Below are positions 1 to 7,545 of a stretch of DNA of 13,426 bases, one piece after another. The DNA is from Bacteroidota bacterium. GTDB lineage: Bacteria; Bacteroidota; Bacteroidia; Chitinophagales; Chitinophagaceae. The notes under the pieces are model-generated. The model did not search any database. It saw nothing but the letters and a program-made list of their open reading frames with translations, and was not told the origin of the DNA. Made by a program: the position numbers and the translations under genes. Every line of letters starts with the position of its first letter. The stretch's first letter is position 1. The stretch spans positions 1 to 13,426 of the forward strand of contig JAGWPQ010000602.1 of NCBI GenBank assembly GCA_028877045.1, given 5' to 3'.

Positions 1-1743
1 ACCACCAATAAAAATGGGTAAGGTTGTACTCAATGGTAAATAAATTCCTATTGCAAAACTCAACGCTTTAATGCCGCATAATTCCATCACAAATGCAATG
101 GCCACACCCACTAAAACAAATTGCCAATCGAGGTTAAAAGATAAAATTCCTTTTATCAATGTTGCCATCAAAGTGCCTTGTGGTGCGGGATACAGGTCGG
201 TACCAATGGCATGATGAATTCCCTGTGCCAGCATTTGTTGCGATGGGGTATCTAAAATTTTTACTGTGCCGCCAATCGCAATGGATGAAACGATCACACC
301 AATAAACAATGCGATCTGTTGATATTTTGGTGTGGCACCAACAATGAATCCCGTTTTTAAATCCTGCGATGTTGCACCGGCATTTGCAGCAGCAATGCAG
401 ATCATTCCGCCAACAACCAATGCCATGGGTTCGTACACTTTGCCTGTCCAGCCTACTGCAATAAAAACCAAACAGGTGCCCATTAAAGTTGCAATGGTCA
501 TTCCGCTGATCGGATTATTCGAACTGCCGATCAAACCAACAATCCGCGAAGAAACGGTAACAAAAAAAGCGCCGAATACAATTACCAAAACACCCAATAA
601 TAATTTACTTAAAATACTATCGCCGGGTACCTGCGGCAAAATGGTCATCAATAAAATCAAAATAACACTTCCTATTCCAACTATTTTAATATTGAGATCT
701 CTTTCGGTTCTTAGTATTTCTGTTTTAGTATCGCCATCTTTTTTTAATGATGTGATGCTTCCTTTGAAAGAAGAAATAATGGTTGGAATGGTTTTAAATA
801 AAGTGATGAAACCGCCTGCAGCAACGGCTCCTGCGCCGATCTGCCGGATGTAGGCACGATAGATGGCAACACTGTAATCGTTAAACGTATGAGTCAATGC
901 ATTCCATCCGCCGGGGCCGCCATCTTTAGTTAGACTATCTAAATAACCTAGCTTAACTAATTGTAATGCGATGGTATCGGACGGAACTAATGTTGCTAAT
1001 AATGGTGTAAATACAAACCAGCTTAAAACACCACCGGCAACCAATACTCCCGAAATTTTCGGGCCGATGATATAACCAACGCCCATATATTCGGGTGTTA
1101 TTTCGCCACTGATTTTTGCTGAAGGATAAAATCTGTTTGCCTGCTTCGTCATGAATGCAGGAGTTTGTGCAATAACATTAAATACTTTTTGCAGCAATGC
1201 ATACAGCAATGCAAAGCCAACACCCTGTAATGCTGTGCGGGCAAGGCTTCCGCCCTTTTCTCCTGCTTTCAAAACCGATGCACATGCTGTCCCTTCGGGG
1301 TATGGTAATGTGTGATGTTCTTTTACGATCAATGCTTTTCGCAAAGGGATCATCATCAATGTTCCCAATATACCGCCAAAGATGGCCAGCGTTAAAATGG
1401 TCCAGTAGTTAAAAAAATTAGCGCTCGACGGTTCAGTTAAAAATAAAAATCCGGGCAATGTAAAAACAACACCTGCTGCAATACTTTCACTTGCCGAACC
1501 TGTTGTTTGAATGATATTATTTTCGAGAATGGTTGTCTTTAAAAAAAGTTTACCTAATAAGATCGACATCACTGCAATGGGTATGGATGCGGAAACAGTG
1601 AGCCCCGCTTTCAATGCCAGATAAACGGTAGCAGCACCAAAAATAATTCCGAATATAGCTCCAACGATGATAGCTTTCAGGGTGAACTCCTTCATGATTG
1701 TTTCGGGAGCAACAAAGGGTTTGAAGATTTTTTTCTCAGACAT
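1..1743 (-). CDS. OPT-family oligopeptide transporter, C-terminus cut by window edge
   Basis: Multi-pass inner-membrane transporter of the OPT family, whose members import oligopeptides or metal-chelate compounds by proton coupling. The frame is open from an ATG at 1743 to base 1, giving 581 residues; the family is usually about 650-670, so roughly 70-90 residues lie outside the window. Family landmarks read in order: KAGLTVSASIPIAV near residue 45, ENNIIQTTGSASESIAAG near 73-90, LPYPEGTACASVLKAG near 145-160, IGAGAVAAGG near 302, GSSNNPISGMT near 406-416, and ANAGATSQDLKTG near 453-465. It starts back to back with the POT peptide transporter, 95 bp away, and a well-formed promoter lies in between. 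The family call is firm. The substrate cannot be read from sequence; the peptide assignment is family knowledge plus the neighbour. Confidence 0.93.
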   Translation of the reverse strand, partial: MSEKKIFKPFVAPETIMKEFTLKAIIVGAIFGIIFGAATVYLALKAGLTVSASIPIAVMSILLGKLFLKTTILENNIIQTTGSASESIAAGVVFTLPGFLFLTEPSSANFFNYWTILTLAIFGGILGTLMMIPLRKALIVKEHHTLPYPEGTACASVLKAGEKGGSLARTALQGVGFALLYALLQKVFNVIAQTPAFMTKQANRFYPSAKISGEITPEYMGVGYIIGPKISGVLVAGGVLSWFVFTPLLATLVPSDTIALQLVKLGYLDSLTKDGGPGGWNALTHTFNDYSVAIYRAYIRQIGAGAVAAGGFITLFKTIPTIISSFKGSITSLKKDGDTKTEILRTERDLNIKIVGIGSVILILLMTILPQVPGDSILSKLLLGVLVIVFGAFFVTVSSRIVGLIGSSNNPISGMTIATLMGTCLVFIAVGWTGKVYEPMALVVGGMICIAAANAGATSQDLKTGFIVGATPKYQQIALFIGVIVSSIAIGGTVKILDTPSQQMLAQGIHHAIGTDLYPAPQGTLMATLIKGILSFNLDWQFVLVGVAIAFVMELCGIKALSFAIGIYLPLSTTLPIFIGG

Positions 1744-1773
1744 AGCAGCAATTTTTATACAAGATAATCCTAT

Positions 1774-1802
1774 CAAAATTAGCAGCAAAAATGTTTTACA
1801 AA
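1774..1802 (-). promoter_or_regulatory. Bacteroidota-type promoter of the OPT transporter gene
   Basis: On the minus strand, TAATTTTG (1781 to 1774) matches the Bacteroidota -7 consensus TAnnTTTG exactly. TTTG (1802 to 1799) stands 17 bp upstream as the -33 element. The -7 element lies about 30 bp before the ATG at 1743. Assigned by consensus only. Confidence 0.55.
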
Positions 1803-1813
1803 GTAATTTCTGA

Positions 1814-1821
1814 TATCTTTA
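1814..1821 (+). promoter_or_regulatory. Possible -7 element for the POT transporter gene
   Basis: TATCTTTA matches TAnnTTTG at all fixed positions but the last, 17 bp before the ATG at 1839. No good -33 TTG is seen at the expected distance, so this is weak. It lies within 12 bp of the -33 element of the divergent OPT promoter. Confidence 0.3.
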
Positions 1822-1838
1822 AAACCTAAAGTTTATAT

Positions 1839-3278
1839 ATGACTGAAAACACCGAAACAATTGAGAAAAGTAAAATGCCGAAAGCAATCCCTTTTATTAT
1901 TGGTAACGAAGCTGCCGAACGATTTAGTTTTTATGCCATTCGCGCAATAATGCCAACATTTCTTGTGGCACAATTTTTTAATCCAACAGCAAACCCTGCA
2001 TTAACAACAGTTGCAGAAGCAAAATCAAATGAACTGAATCATTTGTTTGTAGTGTTTGCATATTTTATGCCTTTAATCGGAGGCATTGTAGCAGATTGGT
2101 TCTTTGGGAAATTTAAAGTGATCCTTTATATTTCTCTTGTATATGCATTGGGTAATTTGATCCTGGCAATGTCCACACACAATCTTCATGCATTCACATT
2201 TGGATTGATCATTATTGCTATTGCTGCAGGCGGAATTAAATCTTGTGTATCGGCCAATGTGGGCGATCAATTCGATACATCCAATCAACATTTATTAAAT
2301 AAAGTATATGGTTGGTTTTATTTCAGTATCAATGCCGGTTCTGTGTTGTCAACGCTTGCTATTCCGATAGTGTATCATTCGTACGGACCCGAATTAGCAT
2401 TTGGTATTCCCGGAATTTTAATGTGTATTGCAACATTCATTTTTTGGTTGGGAAGAAAAAAATATGTGCGTGTTCCTCCAACAGGAGTAAAGAAAGAAAA
2501 TTTTGTAAGTATTTTATGGTATGCTTTAATAAAATTATTCTCGAATAGAAAAGGTAAAACTGTTTGGCAGGCTGTGGGTGAAAAATTTTCTCCTCAATCG
2601 ATCGACGGTATTCAGGCTGTATTGCGTGTGTTAACGGTGTTTGCATTTACGCCTGTGTTTTGGGCATTATGGGATCAGAATTTATCGGAGTGGGTTTTGC
2701 AGGCAAAAAAATTAGACAGGCATATTTTTGGAATTGAATTATTGCCTGAACAAATTCAAACGTTCAATCCCATTTTTCTTATTTCAATGATCCCCGTTTG
2801 TACTTACGGAATATTTCCGTTTCTTAAAAAAATAGGAATTGAAGCAACGCCGTTACGTAAAATAGGAACTGGATTATTTTTAACCGGTGCAAGTTTTATC
2901 ATTATTGCATTATTGCAGGAAAAAATAGATGCAGGCGCAACACCTTCTTGCTGGTGGCAAATTTTATCGTATTTAATTTTATCGTTTGCAGAAATTATGG
3001 TTTCGATGACATGTTTGGAATATGCTTACACGCATTCTCCTGTATCAATGAAGAGCACTATGTCGGCACTATATTTATTAGGTGTTGCGGCTGGAAATTT
3101 ATTTGTAACATATATTAATGATAACATTGCAGGCGGCGGATTTTTTTCAAAGTTTACCGGTGCCGCTTATTTTTGGTTATTCATAAAAATATTAGCAGCA
3201 TTTTTTGTTCTGTTCATTTTAGTCGCAAAACGATTGCCTGAGAAAAGTTATATTAACGAAGAAAAACATACTTCATAA
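1839..3278 (+). CDS. POT/PTR2 family proton-coupled peptide transporter
   Basis: MFS-fold inner-membrane symporter predicted to import di- and tripeptides with protons. It has 479 residues, a normal bacterial POT length, with hydrophobic segments throughout. The proton-coupling ExxER motif is present (E24, E27, R28, in EAAERFSFY). Other POT landmarks are GGIKSCVSANVGDQF at 131-145, FYFSINAGS at 160-168, FWALWDQ at 274-280, and the block SFAEIMVSMTCLEYAY at 382-397 with SMKSTMSALYLL at 403-414. The ATG at 1839 leaves a short charged N-terminus before the first helix. In the 382-397 block, VSMTCLEYAY replaces the commoner SPTGLEFAY, so this may be a divergent branch. The gene ends with its own terminator, so it is probably monocistronic. 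Family is firm; substrate range is inferred. Confidence 0.93.
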   Translation: MTENTETIEKSKMPKAIPFIIGNEAAERFSFYAIRAIMPTFLVAQFFNPTANPALTTVAEAKSNELNHLFVVFAYFMPLIGGIVADWFFGKFKVILYISLVYALGNLILAMSTHNLHAFTFGLIIIAIAAGGIKSCVSANVGDQFDTSNQHLLNKVYGWFYFSINAGSVLSTLAIPIVYHSYGPELAFGIPGILMCIATFIFWLGRKKYVRVPPTGVKKENFVSILWYALIKLFSNRKGKTVWQAVGEKFSPQSIDGIQAVLRVLTVFAFTPVFWALWDQNLSEWVLQAKKLDRHIFGIELLPEQIQTFNPIFLISMIPVCTYGIFPFLKKIGIEATPLRKIGTGLFLTGASFIIIALLQEKIDAGATPSCWWQILSYLILSFAEIMVSMTCLEYAYTHSPVSMKSTMSALYLLGVAAGNLFVTYINDNIAGGGFFSKFTGAAYFWLFIKILAAFFVLFILVAKRLPEKSYINEEKHTS

Positions 3279-3284
3279 AATTTT

Positions 3285-3316
3285 AAAAGCCATCAAAAAA
3301 GATGGCTTTTTATTTT
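3285..3316 (+). terminator. Intrinsic terminator after the POT gene
   Basis: A perfect 10-bp stem, AAAAGCCATC (3285-3294) with GATGGCTTTT (3301-3310), closes an A6 loop and is followed by TATTTT. It begins 6 bp after the POT stop codon and separates that gene from purD. Confidence 0.85.
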
Positions 3317-3338
3317 CTCCAAAAACAAAACTCCATTG

Positions 3339-3346
3339 TACTTTCG
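3339..3346 (+). promoter_or_regulatory. Possible -7 element of purD, giving a very short leader
   Basis: TACTTTCG fits TAnnTTTG with one mismatch and ends 4 bp before the chosen ATG at 3351, so the transcript would begin at or next to the start codon. No convincing -33 TTG is present. The preceding terminator means purD needs its own promoter in this interval. Confidence 0.35.
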
Positions 3347-3350
3347 CTGC

Positions 3351-4634
3351 ATGAATATTTTACTTCTTGGCGGCGGTGGCCGCGAACACGCACTGGCATG
3401 GAAGATGGCAAAAAGCCATCAATGCGATCAATTATTCATCGCCCCCGGAAATGCAGGCACAGCACAGTTTGGAACGAATGTTTCGATTGGCATCAATGAT
3501 TTTGAAGCACAGAAAAAGTTTTGCATCGAAAATAAAATAAACATGCTGGTGGTGGGGCCCGAAGAACCACTCGTAAATGGCGTGTATGATTATTTTAAAA
3601 ATGATGATGATCTGAAAAATATTATTGTTGTTGGCCCTTCCAAAGAAGCGGCACAATTGGAAGGAAGCAAATCTTTCTCTAAAAAATTTATGCAGCGGCA
3701 TAATATTCCAACAGCAGGTTATGCAGAATTCACCAGAGAAAATTTTGAAGAAGGAAAAAAATATTTAGCACAACACAATTTACCAATTGTTTTAAAAGCC
3801 GATGGTTTGGCTGCGGGAAAAGGTGTTGTTATTTGCAACGATCACAACGAAGCATTGCAGTCGTTCGAAGAAATGATCATCAACCAACAATTTGGCACTG
3901 CAAGCAGTAAAGTTGTGGTGGAAGAATTTTTAGATGGCATTGAAGTAAGTGTGTTTGTATTGACCGATGGAAAAGATTATCAGATCATTGGTCACGCAAA
4001 AGATTATAAAAGAATTGGCGAAGGCGATACCGGCCCAAACACAGGCGGGATGGGTTGTGTAAGCCCTGTGCCTTTTGTAGATGATGTGTTTTTACAGAAG
4101 GTTGAAGAGTGCATTATCAAGCCAACTGTTGCAGGATTGCAAAAAGAAAATTTAGTGTATAATGGTTTTATATTTTTTGGGTTGATAAAAGTGAATGACG
4201 AACCATTGGTGATCGAATACAATTGCCGCATGGGCGATCCTGAAACTGAAGTGGTGATACCAAGATTGCAAACAGATCTTGTTTCATTATTTGCTGCGAT
4301 GGATAACGGAACATTGATAGATACCAATATTTATTTTGATGAAAAGAAATATGCAACAGTTGTTGCAGTGAGCGGCGGCTATCCCGGTGATTATGAAAAA
4401 AATAAAATAATCAGTGGTCTTGACAATTCTAAAATGAATAATGATTCTATTATTTTTCATGCGGGCACAAAACAAAATGGCGACGATATTGTTACAAATG
4501 GCGGAAGGGTTTTAACGGTTACTTCTTTTGCTGAAACCATTGCTGATGCTGCATCTAAATCGAAAAAAATATTAGAGCAAATACATTTCGATGGCATGTA
4601 TTTCAGAAAAGATATTGGGTATGAATTTATGTAG
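3351..4634 (+). CDS. purD: Phosphoribosylamine-glycine ligase (GAR synthetase)
   Basis: Cytoplasmic ATP-grasp enzyme of de novo purine synthesis: 5-phosphoribosylamine + glycine + ATP gives glycinamide ribonucleotide, ADP and phosphate. The 427-residue length is normal for PurD. Motifs: N-terminal GGGGREHAL (7-15), KADGLAAGKGV (149-159) of the ATP-grasp region, GDTGPNTGGMG (225-235), and the metal/phosphate region EYNCRMGDPETE (289-300). The start is the ATG at 3351, giving MNILLLGGGG as in most PurD proteins; an in-frame TTG at 3336 would add five residues and overlap the likely -7 element, so it is rejected. The next gene downstream on this strand is mreB, after a 316-bp gap with its own promoter, so purD is probably transcribed alone. 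No purine operon partners are in view. Confidence 0.97.
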   Translation: MNILLLGGGGREHALAWKMAKSHQCDQLFIAPGNAGTAQFGTNVSIGINDFEAQKKFCIENKINMLVVGPEEPLVNGVYDYFKNDDDLKNIIVVGPSKEAAQLEGSKSFSKKFMQRHNIPTAGYAEFTRENFEEGKKYLAQHNLPIVLKADGLAAGKGVVICNDHNEALQSFEEMIINQQFGTASSKVVVEEFLDGIEVSVFVLTDGKDYQIIGHAKDYKRIGEGDTGPNTGGMGCVSPVPFVDDVFLQKVEECIIKPTVAGLQKENLVYNGFIFFGLIKVNDEPLVIEYNCRMGDPETEVVIPRLQTDLVSLFAAMDNGTLIDTNIYFDEKKYATVVAVSGGYPGDYEKNKIISGLDNSKMNNDSIIFHAGTKQNGDDIVTNGGRVLTVTSFAETIADAASKSKKILEQIHFDGMYFRKDIGYEFM

Positions 4635-4643
4635 AGAACGTAG

Positions 4644-4706
4644 ATCGTAAGTCGTGAATCGATAGCGATGGAACCTTCTTCTTACTTGTGATTTACGACT
4701 TACGAT
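4644..4706. repeat. Intergenic inverted repeat after purD
   Basis: The 17-nt arms ATCGTAAGTCGTGAATC (4644-4660) and GATTTACGACTTACGAT (4690-4706) are complementary except for one G-T wobble, with a 29-nt loop. It begins 10 bp after the purD stop. No T-tract follows, so it is a poor rho-independent terminator. It may stabilise the purD 3' end or belong to a dispersed intergenic repeat family; the sequence alone cannot decide. Confidence 0.65.
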
Positions 4707-4710
4707 TCAT

Positions 4711-4820
4711 GCTCAACAGTATTACCGAACGTTGAAGAGTGCCCTTCTTCCACTGGAAGAAGCGAAGGCAACGGCAGTTGAATAAAGGAATATCTGCCCG
4801 TCACCAAATAAACTTTTTCG
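4711..4820 (+). other. Structured intergenic element, copy A
   Basis: This non-coding stretch shares diverged blocks with copy B on the minus strand at 7545-7469. GAACGTTGAAGAGTGCC (4727-4743) matches copy B at 14 of 17 positions. A second block, GCAG (4774-4777), AATAT (4789-4793) then TGCCCGTCACC (4795-4805), corresponds to GCAG, AATAT and TGCCTGTTACA there. Copy A also folds: CTTCTTCC (4744-4751) with GGAAGAAG (4755-4762), or alternatively GCCCTTC (4741-4747) with GAAGGC (4764-4769), and GGCAG (4773-4777) with CTGCC (4794-4798). It lies upstream of the mreB promoter, so it is not in the mreB leader. It may be a dispersed repeat or a small RNA; no known RNA family was recognised. Confidence 0.45.
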
Positions 4821-4855
4821 AAATATAACTACAACGATTGTTAATATCTGCTACA

Positions 4856-4885
4856 AACCTTGAAAAATGGGCATTTTTAACCTTG
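4856..4885. repeat. Direct repeat around a palindrome at the mreB -33 site
   Basis: AACCTTG occurs at 4856-4862 and again at 4879-4885. Between them is a perfect palindrome, AAAAATG (4863-4869) and CATTTTT (4872-4878), with GG in the centre. The second AACCTTG contains the mreB -33 element. The layout would suit an operator, but no binding protein can be named. Confidence 0.4.
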
Positions 4886-4913
4886 TTAATTCCATTATTT
4901 TCGTACACCTTTG
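4882..4913 (+). promoter_or_regulatory. Promoter of mreB
   Basis: CTTG (4882-4885), a 20-bp spacer, and CACCTTTG (4906-4913) fit the Bacteroidota consensus TTTG-N19-TAnnTTTG with one mismatch in each box. Transcription would start near 4919-4921, leaving a leader of about 30 nt before the ATG at 4951. It probably drives mreB and perhaps mreCD. Confidence 0.6.
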
Positions 4914-4950
4914 CAAGCATTGATTCACATACTTTTATTGTTTAAGATAT

Positions 4951-5976
4951 ATGTCATTGTTTAATTTTTTTACACAAGAGATTGCCATCGATTTGGGTAC
5001 TGCCAATACCCTCATCATTCATAACGATGAGATCGTGGTGAATGAGCCAAGTATCATTGCGTTAAATCGCAATAACCCGAAAGAAGTTTTGGCTGTTGGC
5101 AAGAAGGCATTATTAATGCACGAAAAAACACACGAAAGTATCAGAACGGTACGTCCCTTGAAAGATGGTGTAATTGCCGACTTTAACGCCGCCGAGTTGA
5201 TGATACGTGAACTGATAAAATTAGTGTATCCCAAAAAACCATTGTTCCCGCCAAGCTGGAGAATGGTGATTTGTATCCCGTCGTCAATTACCGAAGTTGA
5301 AAAACGTGCTGTTCGCGATAGTGCCGAACAAGCCGGTGCCAAAGAAGTGTACATGATCCATGAACCGATGGCCGCAGCTTTAGGTATAGGTATTGATGTG
5401 GAAGAACCTGTTGGAAATATGATCATCGATATTGGCGGTGGTACAACAGGTATTACCGTGATTGCATTGGCAGGAATTGTATGCGATCAATCGATAAGAA
5501 TTGCTGGTGATGAATTTACTGCAGATATCATGGAAGCATTACGCCGTTATCATAGCTTATTGATTGGTGAACGTACTGCCGAACAAATAAAAATCAATGT
5601 AGGTGCAGCCATGAAGGATCTGGATAATCCTCCTGATGATCTTCCTGTTAATGGTAGAGATTTGGTTACCGGTATTCCAAAACAAATCATGGTAAGCTAT
5701 CAGGAAATTGCAGAAGCATTAGATAAAAGTATTTTTAAAATTGAAGAAGCTATTTTAAAAGCATTGGAAACAACGCCACCTGAACTGGCATCAGATATTT
5801 ATAAAAGAGGTTTGTATTTAACCGGTGGTGGTGCTTTGCTTCGCGGATTGGATAAACGTTTAAGCGATAAAATTAAATTACCTGTTCATGTTGCCGACGA
5901 TCCGTTAAAGAGCGTGGTACGTGGAACCGGCTTAGCTTTAAAGAATTATCAGAATTTTCCATTCATCATGAGATAA
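4951..5976 (+). CDS. mreB: Rod shape-determining actin homologue MreB
   Basis: Bacterial actin that polymerises under the inner membrane and guides the elongasome (MreC, MreD, RodA, PBP2) building lateral cell wall. The 341-residue length is normal. Actin-ATPase motifs are intact: phosphate-1 IDLGTANT (13-20), phosphate-2 IIDIGGGTT (about 158-166), and adenosine motif LTGGGALLRG (about 289-298). HEPMAAALG, typical of MreB, lies between the two phosphate motifs. The N-terminus MSLFNFF is hydrophobic and could serve as a membrane-binding segment. The ATG at 4951 is preceded by a promoter and about 30 nt of leader. It heads mreBCD, with a 113-bp gap to mreC that contains an AT-rich inverted repeat. 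The call is firm. Confidence 0.98.
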   Translation: MSLFNFFTQEIAIDLGTANTLIIHNDEIVVNEPSIIALNRNNPKEVLAVGKKALLMHEKTHESIRTVRPLKDGVIADFNAAELMIRELIKLVYPKKPLFPPSWRMVICIPSSITEVEKRAVRDSAEQAGAKEVYMIHEPMAAALGIGIDVEEPVGNMIIDIGGGTTGITVIALAGIVCDQSIRIAGDEFTADIMEALRRYHSLLIGERTAEQIKINVGAAMKDLDNPPDDLPVNGRDLVTGIPKQIMVSYQEIAEALDKSIFKIEEAILKALETTPPELASDIYKRGLYLTGGGALLRGLDKRLSDKIKLPVHVADDPLKSVVRGTGLALKNYQNFPFIMR

Positions 5977-5983
5977 AATTTTT

Positions 5984-6060
5984 AAAACTAAAAACTAATT
6001 TTAAAAAACTAAAAACTAACAGAGCACAATACATTGCAACGATTTAGTTTTTAGTTTTTT
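5984..6060. repeat. AT-rich inverted repeat between mreB and mreC
   Basis: AAAAAACTAAAAACTAA (6003-6019) is perfectly complementary to TTAGTTTTTAGTTTTTT (6044-6060), a 17-bp stem with a 24-nt loop. AAAACTAAAAACTAA also occurs at 5984-5998 as a direct copy of the left arm, so the right arm could pair with either. The right arm is T-rich and followed by CTTTTTTGG and more T, so it could partly terminate transcription after mreB and lower mreCD expression; the stem has only two G-C pairs, which makes this uncertain. Confidence 0.6.
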
Positions 6061-6089
6061 CTTTTTTGGTTTTTCTGCTTAGTTTTTTA

Positions 6090-6944
6090 ATGAAGAATAT
6101 TTTTCTTTTCATACAAAATTATTTCACCTTCCTGTGCTTCCTTGCATTGCAGATATTTTGTATTGTCATGCTGAGCCGAAACAGTCTAACGCACGAAGCA
6201 TTTTTTGCATCAACAGCCAATGAGGTTACAGGAAAATTAAATAAGCAGTTCGATAATTTTTATTCTTACTTCCGTTTAACAGAGATCAATCGCCAACTTA
6301 CAGCCGAAAATGTAATGCTGAGAAATGAGTTGCAAGCAAATTTTATTGCTCCTGACAGCAGCAGAAAAACTGTTATAGATTCATTAAGTAAAGATTCGTC
6401 GAACCGTTACCGCAAATTTCATTATTTACCTGCAAGAGTAGTAGGCAGCACCGTTACGTTGCAAACAAATTACCTCACTTTAGAAAGAGGAAGTTTGCAG
6501 GGTGTAAAAAAAGGAATGAGTGTTGTTAGTCCGCAAGGCATTGTTGGCGTTGTTACAGAAGTAAGCGATAATTATTGCAGGGTGATGAGTTTATTGCATC
6601 GCAACAGTAAAGTAAGTGCCATGCTGAAAAAAGATTTGAATGCCGGAAGTGTTGAATGGGATGGCGTTGATCCCTACTATCTTACTTTAAAAAATATTTC
6701 AAAAGGTGCATTGGTCAAGAAAGGAGATACGATTGTTACCAGTAATTATTCGGCCAATTATCCTTCCAACATCATGATCGGTACTGTGGCTGATTTTGCT
6801 GTTGACCCTACTACTAATTTTTATACATTAAAAGTAAAAACTGCCACTAATTTTTTCAACCTGCAGTATGTGTATATTATAGAAAATGTACGGTATGCCG
6901 AACAAACTACTTTAGAAAATAAGAAGCAAAAAACAAATGAATAA
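6090..6944 (+). CDS. mreC: Rod shape-determining protein MreC
   Basis: Bitopic inner-membrane protein whose periplasmic part links MreB/MreD to the wall-synthesis enzymes PBP2 and RodA. It has 284 residues: a short cytoplasmic N-terminus, one membrane helix at about 11-28, a predicted coiled coil at about 45-85 (ending TAENVMLRNELQ), then the beta-rich MreC domain from about residue 110, containing PARVVGSTV, GMSVVSPQGIVGVV and later VKKGDTIVTS. The ATG at 6090 is preferred; an in-frame TTG at 6066 would add eight residues and sits inside the T-rich sequence after the inverted repeat. The last 8 bp overlap the start of mreD (ATGAATAA shared), pointing to translational coupling. The call rests on domain pattern plus position between mreB and mreD. 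Confidence 0.95.
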   Translation: MKNIFLFIQNYFTFLCFLALQIFCIVMLSRNSLTHEAFFASTANEVTGKLNKQFDNFYSYFRLTEINRQLTAENVMLRNELQANFIAPDSSRKTVIDSLSKDSSNRYRKFHYLPARVVGSTVTLQTNYLTLERGSLQGVKKGMSVVSPQGIVGVVTEVSDNYCRVMSLLHRNSKVSAMLKKDLNAGSVEWDGVDPYYLTLKNISKGALVKKGDTIVTSNYSANYPSNIMIGTVADFAVDPTTNFYTLKVKTATNFFNLQYVYIIENVRYAEQTTLENKKQKTNE

Positions 6945-7467
6945 CATAGTAAAATATATCATCCGTTTTATTCTGTTCATTTCATTGCAGGTATTTGTGC
7001 TGGATAATATTCCGCCGATACATCAATACGTAGTTCCTTATTTATACTTCTTATATATCCTGTGGTTACCTTTTAATATCAACAGATTTTTTTTATTGAT
7101 CGTTGGTTTTGCATTAGGAATAACATTGGATTATTTTTCAGGCACGCCCGGTCTACATGCTGCACCCTGTGTTTTGATTGCATTTATACGCCCGTTCTTA
7201 TTGAATTTATTGATACCGCAGGAAACAACCGAACAGAGTTATGTTGAGCCTTCCATTAAAAGTATGGGATGGGCTCCTTATGGTTTATATGTTTTTCTGT
7301 TAACTTTCTCTCATCACTTTTATCTGGTACTGATCGAGTGGTTGCAGTTTGGTAACTTTTTATTCTTTTTAGGAAAAGTTACGGCTACAACACTCATTAG
7401 TTTATTACTCATTTTTGTTTCTGAAATGCTTTTCTTCCGCAAAGCAAAGTTTCGCACAAACGCTTAA
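6937..7467 (+). CDS. mreD: Rod shape-determining membrane protein MreD
   Basis: Small polytopic inner-membrane partner of MreC in the elongasome. It has 176 residues with hydrophobic segments near 7-23, 31-47, 51-66, 74-92, 114-134 and 140-167. The signature GITLDYFSGTPGLHA (61-75) is typical of MreD in this phylum. The start codon lies within the last codons of mreC (8-bp overlap). No mrdA (PBP2) or rodA frame follows: the next 140 bp are non-coding and then a gene is read on the other strand. MreD sequences are poorly conserved, so position is a major part of the evidence. Confidence 0.93.
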   Translation: MNNIVKYIIRFILFISLQVFVLDNIPPIHQYVVPYLYFLYILWLPFNINRFFLLIVGFALGITLDYFSGTPGLHAAPCVLIAFIRPFLLNLLIPQETTEQSYVEPSIKSMGWAPYGLYVFLLTFSHHFYLVLIEWLQFGNFLFFLGKVTATTLISLLLIFVSEMLFFRKAKFRTNA

Positions 7468-7468
7468 T

Positions 7469-7545
7469 CGATTTTTTATGTAACAGGCACCTGAATATTA
7501 AAGGAGCTGCGGCGGCATTCTTGTACGTTCTGTACATTGCTCAAA
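7469..7545 (-). other. Structured intergenic element, copy B (diverged)
   Basis: Read on the minus strand, GAACGTACAAGAATGCC (7530 to 7514) matches copy A (4727-4743) at 14 of 17 positions. GCAG, AATATTC and TGCCTGTTACA then follow in the same order as in copy A. The central hairpin of copy A is missing, so copy B is shorter. It lies between the mreD stop and the terminator of the minus-strand VanZ-like gene. It is the only other sequence in the window that resembles copy A. Confidence 0.4.

Noticed and set aside
332..853. Plus-strand open frame of 173 codons
   Set aside because: It lies antisense within the OPT transporter frame, whose conserved motifs cover the same bases; its translation is low in complexity and resembles nothing.
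4644..4706. Hairpin after purD as a rho-independent terminator
   Set aside because: The 29-nt loop is long and no T-tract follows the stem on either strand.
4711..4820. Copy A as a known RNA such as SRP RNA, 6S RNA or a riboswitch
   Set aside because: No hallmark motif of these RNAs was found, and it lies upstream of the likely mreB transcription start, so it is not a leader element of mreB.
5019..5426. Minus-strand open frame of 135 codons inside mreB
   Set aside because: Shadow of mreB, which has all its ATPase motifs intact over this stretch.
6066..6089. TTG start adding eight residues to MreC
   Set aside because: It lies in T-rich repeat sequence, and the ATG at 6090 gives the usual short N-terminus before the membrane helix.
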